A DNA stretch of 64,000 bases from Microbacterium sp. 8M (GCF_902506375.1 NZ_LR733284.1:124001-188000), one strand, 5' to 3'; shown: positions 25,254 through 33,743, numbered from the stretch's first letter. The notes: a model not told the origin generated them from the letters alone. Program-made: numbers and translations.

Positions 25254-25919
25254 TCAGAGGATGCGCCCCTCGTGCAGCGTGACGCGCAGGTCGGCGTCGT
25301 GGATGAGGGCGGCGTCGTGCGAGACGCACACGACAGCGGCGCCGGCTTCCGCCTCCTCGCGGATCGCTGCGCGGATCCGGTCGGCGCTCTCGCGGTCGAG
25401 GGCTGTGGTGGGCTCGTCGAGCAGCAGCAGGTCGGCGTGCCGCGCGAGTCCCTGGGCCAGGAGGGCGCGCTGGCGCTGACCGCCGGACAGTGATCCGAAA
25501 GGGCGGTCGGCGATCTCCGCGAGGTCCATCCGTGCGAGAGCGAGGCGCACGGCATCCTTCGCTGCGGACGGGGTGCTCCGCGGAGGACGCCGGCGCCCCC
25601 AGGTGCCGACCGAGACGACGTCGTGCACCGTCACCGGCAGCCGGTCGGGCAGCCGCGTGCGCTGCGGGACGAAGCCGACCGTGCGGGCATGCACCTCGCG
25701 CACGCCCGCCGTCGGGCGCCGCACGCCGGCGAGCACCTCGAGCAGTGTGGTCTTGCCGGCGCCGTTCGGCCCGACGAGCGCCGTGATCCGGCCGGCGGGG
25801 ATGTCCACGTCCGCGTCGACGAGGGCGCGGGCGCCAGGGAAGAGCACCGTGACGCCCCGGAGTCGCGCGATCCGGAGGCTCTCGCCCCGGTGGGAGTGGG
25901 CGACGTGTTCGGAGGGCAT
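25254..25919 (-). CDS. aztA: zinc ABC transporter ATP-binding protein AztA
   Basis: A 221-residue ATPase: Walker A GPNGAGKTT, signature LSGGQRQR, Walker B LLLLDEPTTALD and a following SHD His switch. It is the size of AztA/ZnuC-type ATPases and is divergent from its permease gene instead of in line with it. The ATG at 25917-25919 is leaderless: -10 TAAGCT (25926-25931) ends six bases upstream, paired with TTGAGA 16 bases further inside the Zur-like box. Zinc-dependent repression is therefore likely. Confidence 0.88.
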   Translation of the reverse strand: MPSEHVAHSHRGESLRIARLRGVTVLFPGARALVDADVDIPAGRITALVGPNGAGKTTLLEVLAGVRRPTAGVREVHARTVGFVPQRTRLPDRLPVTVHDVVSVGTWGRRRPPRSTPSAAKDAVRLALARMDLAEIADRPFGSLSGGQRQRALLAQGLARHADLLLLDEPTTALDRESADRIRAAIREEAEAGAAVVCVSHDAALIHDADLRVTLHEGRIL

Positions 25920-25925
25920 GTCACC

Positions 25926-25965
25926 AGCTTACGAGTTTGAGAATCATTCTCAATAACGTTACGGT
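25926..25965. promoter_or_regulatory. Zur-like box with two back-to-back promoters
   Basis: TGAGAATCATTCTCA (25938-25952) is a perfect 7-1-7 palindrome close to the actinobacterial Zur box. The rightward promoter is TTGAGA (25937-25942), 17-base spacer, TACGGT (25960-25965), eight bases before the aztB ATG. The leftward promoter uses TTGAGA on the other arm, 16 bases, and TAAGCT (25926-25931), six bases before the aztA ATG. The box covers both -35 elements. Confidence 0.82.
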
Positions 25966-25973
25966 CGAGGATC

Positions 25974-26870
25974 ATGACCGACTTCTCCTCCCTGATCTCC
26001 GAGGGGCTCCTGGCGCCGCTGGCAGCGGAGTTCTTCCAGCGGGCGCTGCTCGGCGGCGCGCTGGTCGCCGTGCTCTGCGGCGTGGTCGGGACGTGGGTCG
26101 TGATCCGCGGGATGGCGTTTCTCGGCGAGGCCCTCGGGCACGGGATGCTGCCCGGGGTGGCCTTCGCCACCGTGACCGGTACCCCCGTGCTGATCGGCGG
26201 GGCCGTCAGCGCCGTGGCCATGAGCATCGGCGTGAGCGCGCTCCAGCGCCGCGGCCGGCTCTCCTACGACACCAGCATCGGTCTGCTCTTCGTGGCCATG
26301 CTCGCACTGGGAGTGATCATCGTGTCCCGCTCCGGGACGTTCGCCACCGATGTCTCGTCGATCCTGTTCGGCGAGATCCTGGCCATCCGCGCGATTGACC
26401 TCGTGGTGCTGAGCGCGGCCGTCGCGATCGGCATCCTCGTCGCCGTCGTCGCGCACCGCCCGCTCGTCGCTCTCGCGATCGATCCGCGCGTCGCCGAGAC
26501 GCTCGGGCTGCGTCCGCGGATCGCACACGCAGTCCTCGTCGGCATGGTCACCCTGGCCGTCGTCGCGTCCTACCAGGCGGTGGGATCCCTGCTCGTCGTC
26601 GCGCTGCTGCTGGCTCCGGCGGTCGCCGCGGAGCGCTGGACCACGCGCATCCCGACTCGGATGCTGCTCGCCGCCGCCATCGGCATCGCCGCGGTCGTCG
26701 TCGGCCTGTTCGTCTCCTGGCACGCCGCCACCGCGGCCGGAGCGACCGTCGCCGCGGCAGCGGTCGCGCTCGCCGGGCTGTCCTGGCTCGGGCACCGGCG
26801 CCGCCGCGCGGCGAGCACGGCCTCGGCGCCCGGCCCCCGCGCCGTTCCGGAACCCCTCGCCCTGCCCTGA
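25974..26870 (+). CDS. aztB: zinc ABC transporter permease AztB
   Basis: A 298-residue ABC-3 family permease with about eight transmembrane helices, including RGMAFLGEALGHGMLPGVA, the usual coupling/ligand region in ZnuB/MntB proteins. It pairs with AztA across the shared promoter region. The C-terminal Arg/Ala-rich tail is cytoplasmic. The ATG follows -10 TACGGT by eight bases and has only a poorly spaced GAGG, so translation is probably leaderless. Confidence 0.9.
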   Translation: MTDFSSLISEGLLAPLAAEFFQRALLGGALVAVLCGVVGTWVVIRGMAFLGEALGHGMLPGVAFATVTGTPVLIGGAVSAVAMSIGVSALQRRGRLSYDTSIGLLFVAMLALGVIIVSRSGTFATDVSSILFGEILAIRAIDLVVLSAAVAIGILVAVVAHRPLVALAIDPRVAETLGLRPRIAHAVLVGMVTLAVVASYQAVGSLLVVALLLAPAVAAERWTTRIPTRMLLAAAIGIAAVVVGLFVSWHAATAAGATVAAAAVALAGLSWLGHRRRRAASTASAPGPRAVPEPLALP

Positions 26871-26911
26871 GCCCGCTCCACCGACGTCGTCCCTCTTCAC
26901 GAAAGGCCCCC

Positions 26912-28147
26912 GTGCGCTCTCGTCCGATCCCTCTCTCCGTCATCGCCCTGTGCTGCCTGCTCGTGGCCGGCTGCAGCGCCGCGCCCCGAAGCGGCGGCCC
27001 GACGACCGCGCCGCAGAGCGCGTCCGAAGGCGCCGGCCACGGCGTGCGAGCCGATGCCGCCGAGGAGGCAGAACCGCAGCTCGCGCTCACCGGCATCGGC
27101 GCCTCGGGGCTGGTCACCCACCTCGATCTCCTCGACGGCAGCACCCGCGAGCTCGGCCGGATCGGCGCGCCCGCCTCGATGCACACGGACGGACGCTACC
27201 TGTTCGTCGGCACCGATCGCGGCCTGGAGATCGTCGACAGCGGGGTGTGGACGTGGGATCACGGCGACCACTTCCACTACTACCGCGGCGCATCGCGGAT
27301 CCTCGATCCCGTCCCGGGGCGAGGACCCGTCTCGGTCGCGACCACCACGCAGTCGACCTCGGGATCGACGGGCGTGTTCTTCGCGGCCTCGGGCGATGCG
27401 GTGCTGCTCGACACCGGGGCGCTCTCCCGGGGCGAGGTGAAAGAGCGCTTCCGGCTCCGGACCGAGCCGCACGCCGGGATGGTCGTGCCCGCCGGCGACT
27501 TCGCGCTCGTGACCGAGGCGGACGGCGGATCGCCGGTGCGGGTCTCGGTCTACACGCACGAGGGCGAGCCGACCGGCGAGAGCGCGGCCTGCGCCGACGC
27601 CTCGGGCAGCATCACGACGCGGGTCGGCGCCGTGATCGGCTGCCGGGACGGCGCGCTGCTGGCGACCGTCGCCGACGGGGTGCTGTCGCTCGAGCGCATC
27701 CCGTACCCGGCGGGGACCGCGGCGCCGCCCGCGACGGGCTTCGCGAACCGCGAGGGACGTCCGGTGGTCGCCGCACTCGCAGGGCCGGAGGCGGTGTGGC
27801 TGCTCGACACCCGGGCGCGCACCTGGACCCTGGTACCCTCGCCGACACCGCTCGTCGCGGTCACGGCCGTCGACGACGAGCGCGGCCACCTGCTCGCCCT
27901 CGCCCGCGACGGCCGGATGCTGGTGCTCGACCCTGCGGGCGGCGCGCCGCGGGCGGTGACCGATCCGCTCGTGTCCGCGCCGGCCGAGGGGGGAGCACCG
28001 GCGCTCATCGCCGATCAGCAGCGGGCCTACGTGGGCGGCGCCGGGATGACGCGCCTGTACGAGATCGACTTCGCGGACGGCGCTCGCATCGCCCGCACCT
28101 TCGACGGCGCCGAGCCTCTGGCCTTCGTCGCCGAGACGGGACGATGA
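26912..28147 (+). CDS. AztD-like beta-propeller lipoprotein (first copy)
   Basis: A 411-residue lipoprotein (GTG start, GAAAGG upstream, lipobox VAGC) made of propeller-like repeats. A histidine cluster WDHGDHFHYYRG near residue 115 is a strong metal-binding candidate. It lies between the permease and the zinc-binding protein genes and resembles the zinc metallochaperone AztD, which passes zinc to AztC outside the membrane. A second, divergent AztD-like protein is encoded at 29104. The pair may bind zinc with different affinity; this is inference. Confidence 0.75.
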   Translation: MRSRPIPLSVIALCCLLVAGCSAAPRSGGPTTAPQSASEGAGHGVRADAAEEAEPQLALTGIGASGLVTHLDLLDGSTRELGRIGAPASMHTDGRYLFVGTDRGLEIVDSGVWTWDHGDHFHYYRGASRILDPVPGRGPVSVATTTQSTSGSTGVFFAASGDAVLLDTGALSRGEVKERFRLRTEPHAGMVVPAGDFALVTEADGGSPVRVSVYTHEGEPTGESAACADASGSITTRVGAVIGCRDGALLATVADGVLSLERIPYPAGTAAPPATGFANREGRPVVAALAGPEAVWLLDTRARTWTLVPSPTPLVAVTAVDDERGHLLALARDGRMLVLDPAGGAPRAVTDPLVSAPAEGGAPALIADQQRAYVGGAGMTRLYEIDFADGARIARTFDGAEPLAFVAETGR

Positions 28148-28148
28148 C

Positions 28149-29066
28149 ATGATCCGCATCCGCTCGCTCATGGCACTCGTGGCCGCCGGCCTCGCGCTCT
28201 CGCTGCTCGGCTGTGCGCCCGCTGCGAGCGCGGACCGACCCCTCGTGGTCGTGTCGACCAACATCCTCGGGGACGTCGTCTCGGAGATCGTCGGCGACCA
28301 GGCTGAGGTGCTGACCCTGATGAAGCCCGACGCCGATCCCCACTCCTTCGAGATCTCGGCGCGGGAAGCCGCGCGCCTGCGCGCCGCCGACCTCGTGATC
28401 TCGAACGGGCTCGGGCTCGAGGAGGGCCTGCAGCGCCACCTCGACGAGGCCGGTGCGGCGGGCGTGCGCCACGTCGTCGCGAGCGATGCCGTGGACGTCC
28501 TGCCGTACAAGGCCGGGGACGCATCGGGTGCACCGGATCCTCATTTCTGGACGGATCCGGGCCGCATGATCGATGTCGTCGATGCGCTCGAGCCGATCCT
28601 GGCCGAGATCCCCGGTGTCGATCGATCCCGACTGCACGAGGAGACGGAGGCGTACCGCTCCGAGCTGCAGGCGCTGGATGCGCAGATGACCGCCGCCTTC
28701 GCGCGGATCCCGGCGGCTCAGCGCGCCCTCGTCACCAACCATCACGTGTTCGGCTACCTCGCCGACCGGTACGGCTTCCGGGTGGTCGGAACGGCGATCC
28801 CCGGCGGCACGACGCTGGCCGCCCCGTCGTCGTCGGATCTGGCCGACCTGGTCGCCGCCATCGAACAGACCGGAGTGCGCACGATCTTCGCGGAGTCCTC
28901 ATCGCCCGACCAGCTCGTGCGCGCGCTCGCCGAAGAGGCCGACATCGACGTCGCCGTGGTCGAGCTCTTCACCGAGTCGCTCACCGGGCCGCGCGGCGCC
29001 GCGCCCGACTACCTGACCATGATGCGCGTCAACACCGAGCGCATCGCCCGCGGGCTCTCGCCCTGA
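28149..29066 (+). CDS. aztC: zinc ABC transporter substrate-binding protein AztC
   Basis: A 305-residue cluster A-I binding protein with a lipobox-like LLGC at residues 19-22. Predicted zinc ligands by analogy with AztC are His65 (DPHSFE), His132 (DPHFWTD), His198/199 (NHHVFGY) and Asp287 (GAAPDYLTMMR). No long His-rich loop is present, as in AztC rather than ZnuA, which would explain the need for an AztD chaperone. The ATG is one base after the previous stop. Confidence 0.88.
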   Translation: MIRIRSLMALVAAGLALSLLGCAPAASADRPLVVVSTNILGDVVSEIVGDQAEVLTLMKPDADPHSFEISAREAARLRAADLVISNGLGLEEGLQRHLDEAGAAGVRHVVASDAVDVLPYKAGDASGAPDPHFWTDPGRMIDVVDALEPILAEIPGVDRSRLHEETEAYRSELQALDAQMTAAFARIPAAQRALVTNHHVFGYLADRYGFRVVGTAIPGGTTLAAPSSSDLADLVAAIEQTGVRTIFAESSSPDQLVRALAEEADIDVAVVELFTESLTGPRGAAPDYLTMMRVNTERIARGLSP

Positions 29067-29103
29067 GGCCACGCGGAATCCGAGAAGAAGAAAGAGGAAG
29101 CAC

Positions 29104-30312
29104 ATGCACAGATCTCCGTCCCGCCGGATCGCGATCGCGGCGCTCGCCGTCGGCGCGGCCATCGCGATCACAGGATGCTCGTCACCCGGCGCCGTCTCCG
29201 GCGCTGCTGGCGCCACGACCGCGCCCGCCGCGGGCGACGGGCGGATCGCCGTCTCATACCAGGGCGGGATCCGGGTGCTGGATGCCACGACGCTCAGGTC
29301 CGTCGCCGAGTTCGACTCCGAGGACTTCACGCGACTCAACCCTGCGGGCGATGACCGCCACGTGATGGTGACCATGAGCAAGGGCTTCCAGGTGCTCGAC
29401 ACCGCTGCCGGGAGCGGGAGCGAGCCACGGCTCACCGACCTCGTGTTCCCGGCCGCGAAGCCGGGGCACGTCGTGCATCACGGCGGCCGGACCATCCTCT
29501 ACGCGGACGGCACGAGCGACACGACGGTCTTCGAGACGGCCGCGTTGTCGAAGGCGGATGCGGACCTGCCCGAGACGCAGGTCACGCGCGGCGTCGCGGC
29601 GCACCACGGTGTGTCCGTCGTGCTGAAGGACGGCACCTTCCTGACCACGGTCGGCAACGCCCAGGGCCGCACGGGCATCACGGTCACGGATCCGAACGGC
29701 CGCGTGATCGCGGGCAGCGACCAGTGCCCCGGCGTGCACGGCGAGGGCACCGCGAAGGACGAGGCCGTCGTCTTCGGGTGCGAGAACGGCGCGCTGATCT
29801 ACAAGGACGGTGCGATCACGAAGCTCGACGCCCCCACCCAGCCCTACGGCCGGATGGGGAACGCGTACGTGAGCGAGACGAGTCCGCTCGTGGTCGGCGA
29901 CTACAAGGCCGACCAGGACGCCGAGGGGTACCTTCTCGGTGCCGTCACGGTCATAGACACGCAGGCCAAGACGCTCAAGGTCGTCGACATGCCTGCGGGG
30001 GCGCGGTACACCTTCCGCGACGTGGCGCGCGGACCGGGTGACCTCGCGTACATCCTCGCGACCGACGGCGCGGTGCACGTGTTCGACCCGTCGTCCGGCA
30101 CGTTCACCGGATCCTTCCCCGTGATCGCCGCCTGGGAGGGGCCGGCCCAGTGGCAGGACCCGCATCCGCTGATCGCCATCTCGGGGAACACGGCCTACGT
30201 CACCGAGCCGGCCGCGAAGCGGCTCCACTCCGTCGATCTGAGCACGGGCAAGGTCACCGCGACGGGCGAGCTGGGCGTCGCCCCGGTCGAGCTCGCGATC
30301 GCCGCGGGCTGA
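29104..30312 (+). CDS. aztD: zinc metallochaperone AztD-type beta-propeller lipoprotein (second copy)
   Basis: A 402-residue lipoprotein (lipobox ITGC, Cys25) with a propeller of short repeats and the His-containing strand PGHVVHHGGRTILYADG near residue 120, which matches the AztD family better than the first copy does. AztD binds zinc in the periplasmic or extracytoplasmic space and delivers it to AztC. It is the last gene of the aztB operon and is followed by a strong terminator. RBS GAAAGAGGAAG precedes the ATG. Confidence 0.82.
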   Translation: MHRSPSRRIAIAALAVGAAIAITGCSSPGAVSGAAGATTAPAAGDGRIAVSYQGGIRVLDATTLRSVAEFDSEDFTRLNPAGDDRHVMVTMSKGFQVLDTAAGSGSEPRLTDLVFPAAKPGHVVHHGGRTILYADGTSDTTVFETAALSKADADLPETQVTRGVAAHHGVSVVLKDGTFLTTVGNAQGRTGITVTDPNGRVIAGSDQCPGVHGEGTAKDEAVVFGCENGALIYKDGAITKLDAPTQPYGRMGNAYVSETSPLVVGDYKADQDAEGYLLGAVTVIDTQAKTLKVVDMPAGARYTFRDVARGPGDLAYILATDGAVHVFDPSSGTFTGSFPVIAAWEGPAQWQDPHPLIAISGNTAYVTEPAAKRLHSVDLSTGKVTATGELGVAPVELAIAAG

Positions 30313-30347
30313 GGCCTCGTCCCGCCCTGGCGCGAAGCGAACACGAA

Positions 30348-30383
30348 GAAGGGCCGCACCCGCTCACGCGGCTGCGGCCCTTC
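30348..30383. terminator. terminator between aztD and DUF2853 genes
   Basis: GAAGGGCCGC (30348-30357) pairs with GCGGCCCTTC (30374-30383). It lies between convergent genes; the right side ends in TTC, giving a weak U tract on the plus strand. Confidence 0.8.
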
Positions 30384-30406
30384 TCCTCAGTGGATCGAGA
30401 CGGCGC

Positions 30407-30724
30407 TCAGTGGAACAGGTCGAGCTTGCCGAACTTCTCCGCGAGCAGGTAGTAGACCGTGATGCGGCTCTTGGTGCGGTCCGCCTTCATCGTCTCCTTG
30501 ACCTCGTCGAGCGCGGCGTCGAGCGCCTCGTCCGACTCGGTGAGGCCGAGCTTGTTCTTGAGGAAATTGGTCTTGACGGTCTCGAGCTCTTCCGCGTCCG
30601 AGAACGCGACATACGCCGAGTCCTGGCTGCCCATCACGAGCCGGTAGGTCTTGAGCAGACCCTCGATCGCGGCTTCGTCAGCGTCGGGACGGTAGATCTT
30701 GACGTCAGCGGCCCAGTCGGCCAT
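30407..30724 (-). CDS. DUF2853-family protein
   Basis: A 105-residue helical protein starting MADWAADVKIY, which matches the DUF2853 pattern of small soluble bacterial proteins. The C-terminal part (SRITVYYLLAEKFGKL) is well conserved in that family. The function is unknown. An AAGGAG site precedes the start and a -10 TAGGAT (minus strand, 30773-30778) lies about 50 bases upstream. Confidence 0.8.
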   Translation of the reverse strand: MADWAADVKIYRPDADEAAIEGLLKTYRLVMGSQDSAYVAFSDAEELETVKTNFLKNKLGLTESDEALDAALDEVKETMKADRTKSRITVYYLLAEKFGKLDLFH

Positions 30725-30848
30725 AGGGAACTCCTTCGCTCCGGCTCGGCTCGTATGCCTCGCTCGCGAGTGATCCTAGACGCCGGAAACGAACGGGAAC
30801 AGACGTCATAGCGAACTGACAGGCTCGTTTCCCGATCTCGCTGTTCGT

Positions 30849-30899
30849 CGTGACGGTCGGACGGATCTCGAGCACACCCGGAGCCGTCCGACCGTCACG
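30849..30899. repeat. perfect 16-bp palindrome
   Basis: CGTGACGGTCGGACGG (30849-30864) is exactly inverted at 30884-30899, with a 19-base loop containing CTCGAG. It lies downstream of qorB and upstream of the DUF2853 promoter on the minus strand, so it may terminate qorB transcription. Confidence 0.8.
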
Positions 30900-30916
30900 A
30901 TCACGGCCGGCGCATC

Positions 30917-31771
30917 TCAGAGCGCGGCGCGCAGTCCCTCGACGAGGGGCGTCGTCGGGCGGCCCAGCAGGCGCGACAGCGTTCCGTCGGTCTCGGCGAG
31001 TGCTCCGTCGCGGATGTTCGCGTCGAGCTCCGTCACGAAACCGATCGTGCCCTCGTCGAGCCCGGCGCCTGCGAGAGCCTCGGCCTGCTCCTCGCGGCTG
31101 AGCGACGTGTACTGCACGGGGCGCCCGACGACCTCCGATGCGGCGGCGGCGAGCTCGTCGTAGTTCCAGGCGACATCGCCGGCCAGTTCGTGGACCTGGC
31201 CGATATGGCCGTCCTCGGTGAGGACGATGGCGGCGGCTTCGGCGTAGTCGGCGCGGCTCGCGGAGGCGACGCGGCCCTCGCCCGCGCCCGTCGCGATGAC
31301 CCCGGTCTCCTTCGCTCGCGCGACGTCGGCCAGGTAGTTCTCGGTGTACCAGTTGTTCCGCAGAATCACCGCGGGCACGCCCGAGGCAGTGATGGCCTCC
31401 TCGGTCGCCTTGTGCTCCGGTGCGAGGACGAGGTCGCTCGTGGTGGCCTTCGGGGCGCTCGTGTAGACGAGCTTGGCGACGCCGGCGACACGTGCGGCGT
31501 CGATGACGGCCTGGTGCTGCGCAGCGCGCTTGCCGAACTCGTTGCCGGAGATGAGCAGCACCGCGTCGGCGCCGTCGACGGCTGCGGCGACCGTCTCGGG
31601 GGCGTTGTAGTCGAGGGGGACGACCTGCACGCCGCGCTCCGCGAGATCGGCGGCCTTGGCGATATCGCGCGCACCGGCACGGATCGTGGAGGGCGCGACG
31701 CCGCGGGCGAGCAGGCTGTCGATGACGAGGCGGCCGAGCTGGCCGGTTGCACCGGTGATGAGGATGGTCAT
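30917..31771 (-). CDS. qorB: NAD(P)H:quinone oxidoreductase QorB-like
   Basis: A 284-residue NmrA/SDR-like reductase, very close to E. coli QorB (YtfG, 286 residues) in pattern: ITGATGQLGRLVI, LLISGNEFGKRAAQHQ, ILRNNWYTENYLAD and the ending LSRLLGRPTTPL. It reduces quinones with NADPH. It is divergent from an HxlR regulator, the same arrangement as qorB/qorR in E. coli. GAAAGGA precedes the start. Likely induced by quinone or electrophile stress through the neighbour. Confidence 0.9.
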   Translation of the reverse strand: MTILITGATGQLGRLVIDSLLARGVAPSTIRAGARDIAKAADLAERGVQVVPLDYNAPETVAAAVDGADAVLLISGNEFGKRAAQHQAVIDAARVAGVAKLVYTSAPKATTSDLVLAPEHKATEEAITASGVPAVILRNNWYTENYLADVARAKETGVIATGAGEGRVASASRADYAEAAAIVLTEDGHIGQVHELAGDVAWNYDELAAAASEVVGRPVQYTSLSREEQAEALAGAGLDEGTIGFVTELDANIRDGALAETDGTLSRLLGRPTTPLVEGLRAAL

Positions 31772-31836
31772 CAGGGTCCTTTCTCAGGGGGTTCGCCCGT
31801 GACAACGCGCACGCCATCGCTCACCTTCCTTCCAGG

Positions 31837-31863
31837 AGGTACCCACTTTCAGGTAAGGTACCT
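31837..31863. promoter_or_regulatory. HxlR operator and leaderless promoter
   Basis: AGGTACC (31837-31843) and GGTACCT (31857-31863) form an inverted repeat with a 13-base spacer. The right arm overlaps the -10 TAAGGT (31854-31859) located six bases before the HxlR ATG at 31866. Confidence 0.72.
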
Positions 31864-31865
31864 AC

Positions 31866-32231
31866 ATGGTGGTGAGTTTCGCGCAGATCCGCGCATCCGA
31901 GGATCGACTGTTCGACGAAGGATGCGGCACGCGCGTCGTGCTCGATCACGTCATGAGCAAGTGGGGCGTGCTCGTGCTCTCCGCCCTCTCCGACGGCACC
32001 CTGCGCTGGGGCGAACTGCGACGGCAGGTCGACGGCATCAGCGAGAAGATGCTCGCCTCGACCCTGCGCACCCTCGCCGCCGACGGCCTCGTGCACCGGG
32101 AGTCGTTCCCGAGTGTGCCGCCCCACGTCGAGTACAGCCTGACCCCGCTGGGCCGCGACCTCATGGAGCGGATGCTCCCGCTCGTCGCCTGGGTCGCCGA
32201 CCACGCCGAGGAGATGGTCGGGCGCCCGTAG
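31866..32231 (+). CDS. HxlR-family regulator (QorR-like)
   Basis: A 121-residue winged helix of the HxlR type: KWGVLVLSALSDGTLRWGELRRQVDGISEKML (split here in the reader's mind as helix 2-3) and YSLTPLGRDL. Cys20 (DEGCGTR) lies near the N-terminus, the place where redox-sensing HxlR proteins such as YodB and QorR carry their sensor Cys. It is divergent from qorB and overlaps a GGTACC-type operator, so it is the probable redox-responsive repressor of qorB. The start is leaderless. Confidence 0.88.
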   Translation: MVVSFAQIRASEDRLFDEGCGTRVVLDHVMSKWGVLVLSALSDGTLRWGELRRQVDGISEKMLASTLRTLAADGLVHRESFPSVPPHVEYSLTPLGRDLMERMLPLVAWVADHAEEMVGRP

Positions 32232-32432
32232 GGCGGAGCGAACGGCGGTTCCCGCGACCCGCTTCACGGCAGTGCGCTGACTGTCGTACGTGATGGGTGC
32301 TCGCGGCACGAGTCTGGCCCGCCGAAGGCGAGCGCTCAGACGTCGACTCCGGAGCTGCGATCGCCCGTCGGATCCGACACTGCCGAGATCGAACAAGGGC
32401 CCCCGCCTGCGGCGGAGACCCTTGCTGGATGG

Positions 32433-32503
32433 AGGGGCTGACGGGAATCGAACCCGCGCTGTCTGCTTGGGAAGCAGAAGTTCTGCCATTGAACTACAGC
32501 CCC
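32433..32503 (-). tRNA. tRNA-Gly (anticodon CCC)
   Basis: On the minus strand a 71-base cloverleaf can be drawn: acceptor GGGGCTG/CAGCCCC, anticodon stem TCTGC/GCAGA with loop TTCCCAA (anticodon CCC), T-loop TTCGATT, discriminator T. CCA is encoded directly after it (32430-32432). A -10 TATGCT lies upstream at 32525-32530. Confidence 0.95.
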
Positions 32504-32577
32504 GTGCGTCATCGACGCCTGGCCAGCATAACAAACGCGCACGGCAACGACGCCCCGCTCCCGAGCGCTCCCCTCGT

Positions 32578-32655
32578 GTTCGCCCCCTCCAGGCGACTTC
32601 GCCCCCTCGCAGCGACGCGCGTGCGAGGGGGCGAAGATGCTGCGAGGGGGCGAAC
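32578..32655. repeat. double nested palindrome (GCCCCCTC family)
   Basis: CTTCGCCCCCTCGCA (32597-32611) is inverted at 32622-32636, and GTTCGCCCCCTC (32578-32589) is inverted within 32641-32655, giving two nested stems. It is intergenic, between the tRNA and the ABC exporter genes. Confidence 0.82.
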
Positions 32656-32798
32656 GTGCGGCGCGGGGGACCGAGAGCCGAGCCGGATCCCGGCACGCCG
32701 TCATCGATGGCGGGTTTTCCGTAGTCATCCTCGCGGCTTCCCCGAGTCATCCTCCAGACGGATGCGATGCGCCACAGGCGCCGCATAGCGTCGAAGGC

Positions 32799-33743
32799 AT
32801 GATCACCGCAGAGGGCCTCAGCAAGAGATACGGACCCAAGACCGCCGTCGACGACGTGTCCTTCACCGTGCGTCCGGGCACGGTCACGGGCTTCCTCGGC
32901 CCGAACGGCGCCGGCAAGTCGACCACGATGCGCATGATCGTGGGTCTCGACCGCCCGAGCGCAGGCCGGGTGACCGTGAACGGCCAGGAGTACCGCGGGC
33001 TGCGTGCGCCGCTCACCGAGGTCGGCGTGCTGCTCGACGCGAAGGCCGTGCACACGGGCCGCACCGCCCGCAACCACCTGCGCGCGATGGCGGCGACCCA
33101 TGGGATCCCCGCGTCCCGCGTGGACGAGGTCATCGAGATCACCGGAATCGGATCGGTCGCCCGCAAGCGCGCGGGCGGCTTCTCCCTCGGCATGGGGCAG
33201 CGGCTCGGCATCGCGGCGGCGCTGCTGGGCGACCCGCACACGCTCATCCTCGACGAGCCGGTCAACGGCCTCGACCCGGAGGGCGTGCTCTGGGTGCGCA
33301 ACTTCGTGCGGCATGCGGCCTCCGAGGGGCGCACGGTGCTGCTGTCGAGCCACCTCATGAGCGAGATGGCGCAGACGGCCGACCACATCATCGTGCTCGG
33401 CCGCGGCCGGGTGCTCGCCGACGCGCCGCTGTCGCAGCTTGTGGAGCAGAGGACGACCGCCCAGGTGCGGGTGCGCAGCCCGCGCGCCCTCGAGCTCGGC
33501 GAGCTGCTCGTCGCCGCCGGCGCCGTGGTCAACGGATCCGGCCACGACACGATCGAGGTCACCGGCCCCGAGGCATGGTGGATCGGCGATCTCGCCGCCG
33601 AGCGCGGCATCGCACTGCACGAGCTGACCCCCACCAGCGGCTCGCTCGAGGACGCCTACCTCGCCCTCACCGGCGACGCCGTCGAGTACCGCACCCGCGC
33701 CGTGCCGGAAGCCGGCGCCCCGATCCCGGAGCTGGTCGCATGA
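32799..33743 (+). CDS. ABC transporter ATP-binding protein (exporter type)
   Basis: A 314-residue ATPase: Walker A GPNGAGKST, signature SLGMGQR, Walker B LILDEPVNGLDPEG, then a C-terminal extension, as in DrrA/BcrA-like drug or lantibiotic exporters. The stop overlaps the permease start (ATGA), so both form one transporter. The ATG at 32799 has -10 TAGCGT (32786-32791) seven bases upstream and no correctly spaced ribosome binding site. The substrate is unknown. Confidence 0.9.
   Translation: MITAEGLSKRYGPKTAVDDVSFTVRPGTVTGFLGPNGAGKSTTMRMIVGLDRPSAGRVTVNGQEYRGLRAPLTEVGVLLDAKAVHTGRTARNHLRAMAATHGIPASRVDEVIEITGIGSVARKRAGGFSLGMGQRLGIAAALLGDPHTLILDEPVNGLDPEGVLWVRNFVRHAASEGRTVLLSSHLMSEMAQTADHIIVLGRGRVLADAPLSQLVEQRTTAQVRVRSPRALELGELLVAAGAVVNGSGHDTIEVTGPEAWWIGDLAAERGIALHELTPTSGSLEDAYLALTGDAVEYRTRAVPEAGAPIPELVA

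Noticed and set aside
32433..32655. tRNA-Gly as a genomic-island attachment site
   Set aside because: No integrase gene and no repeat of the tRNA 3' end found nearby.
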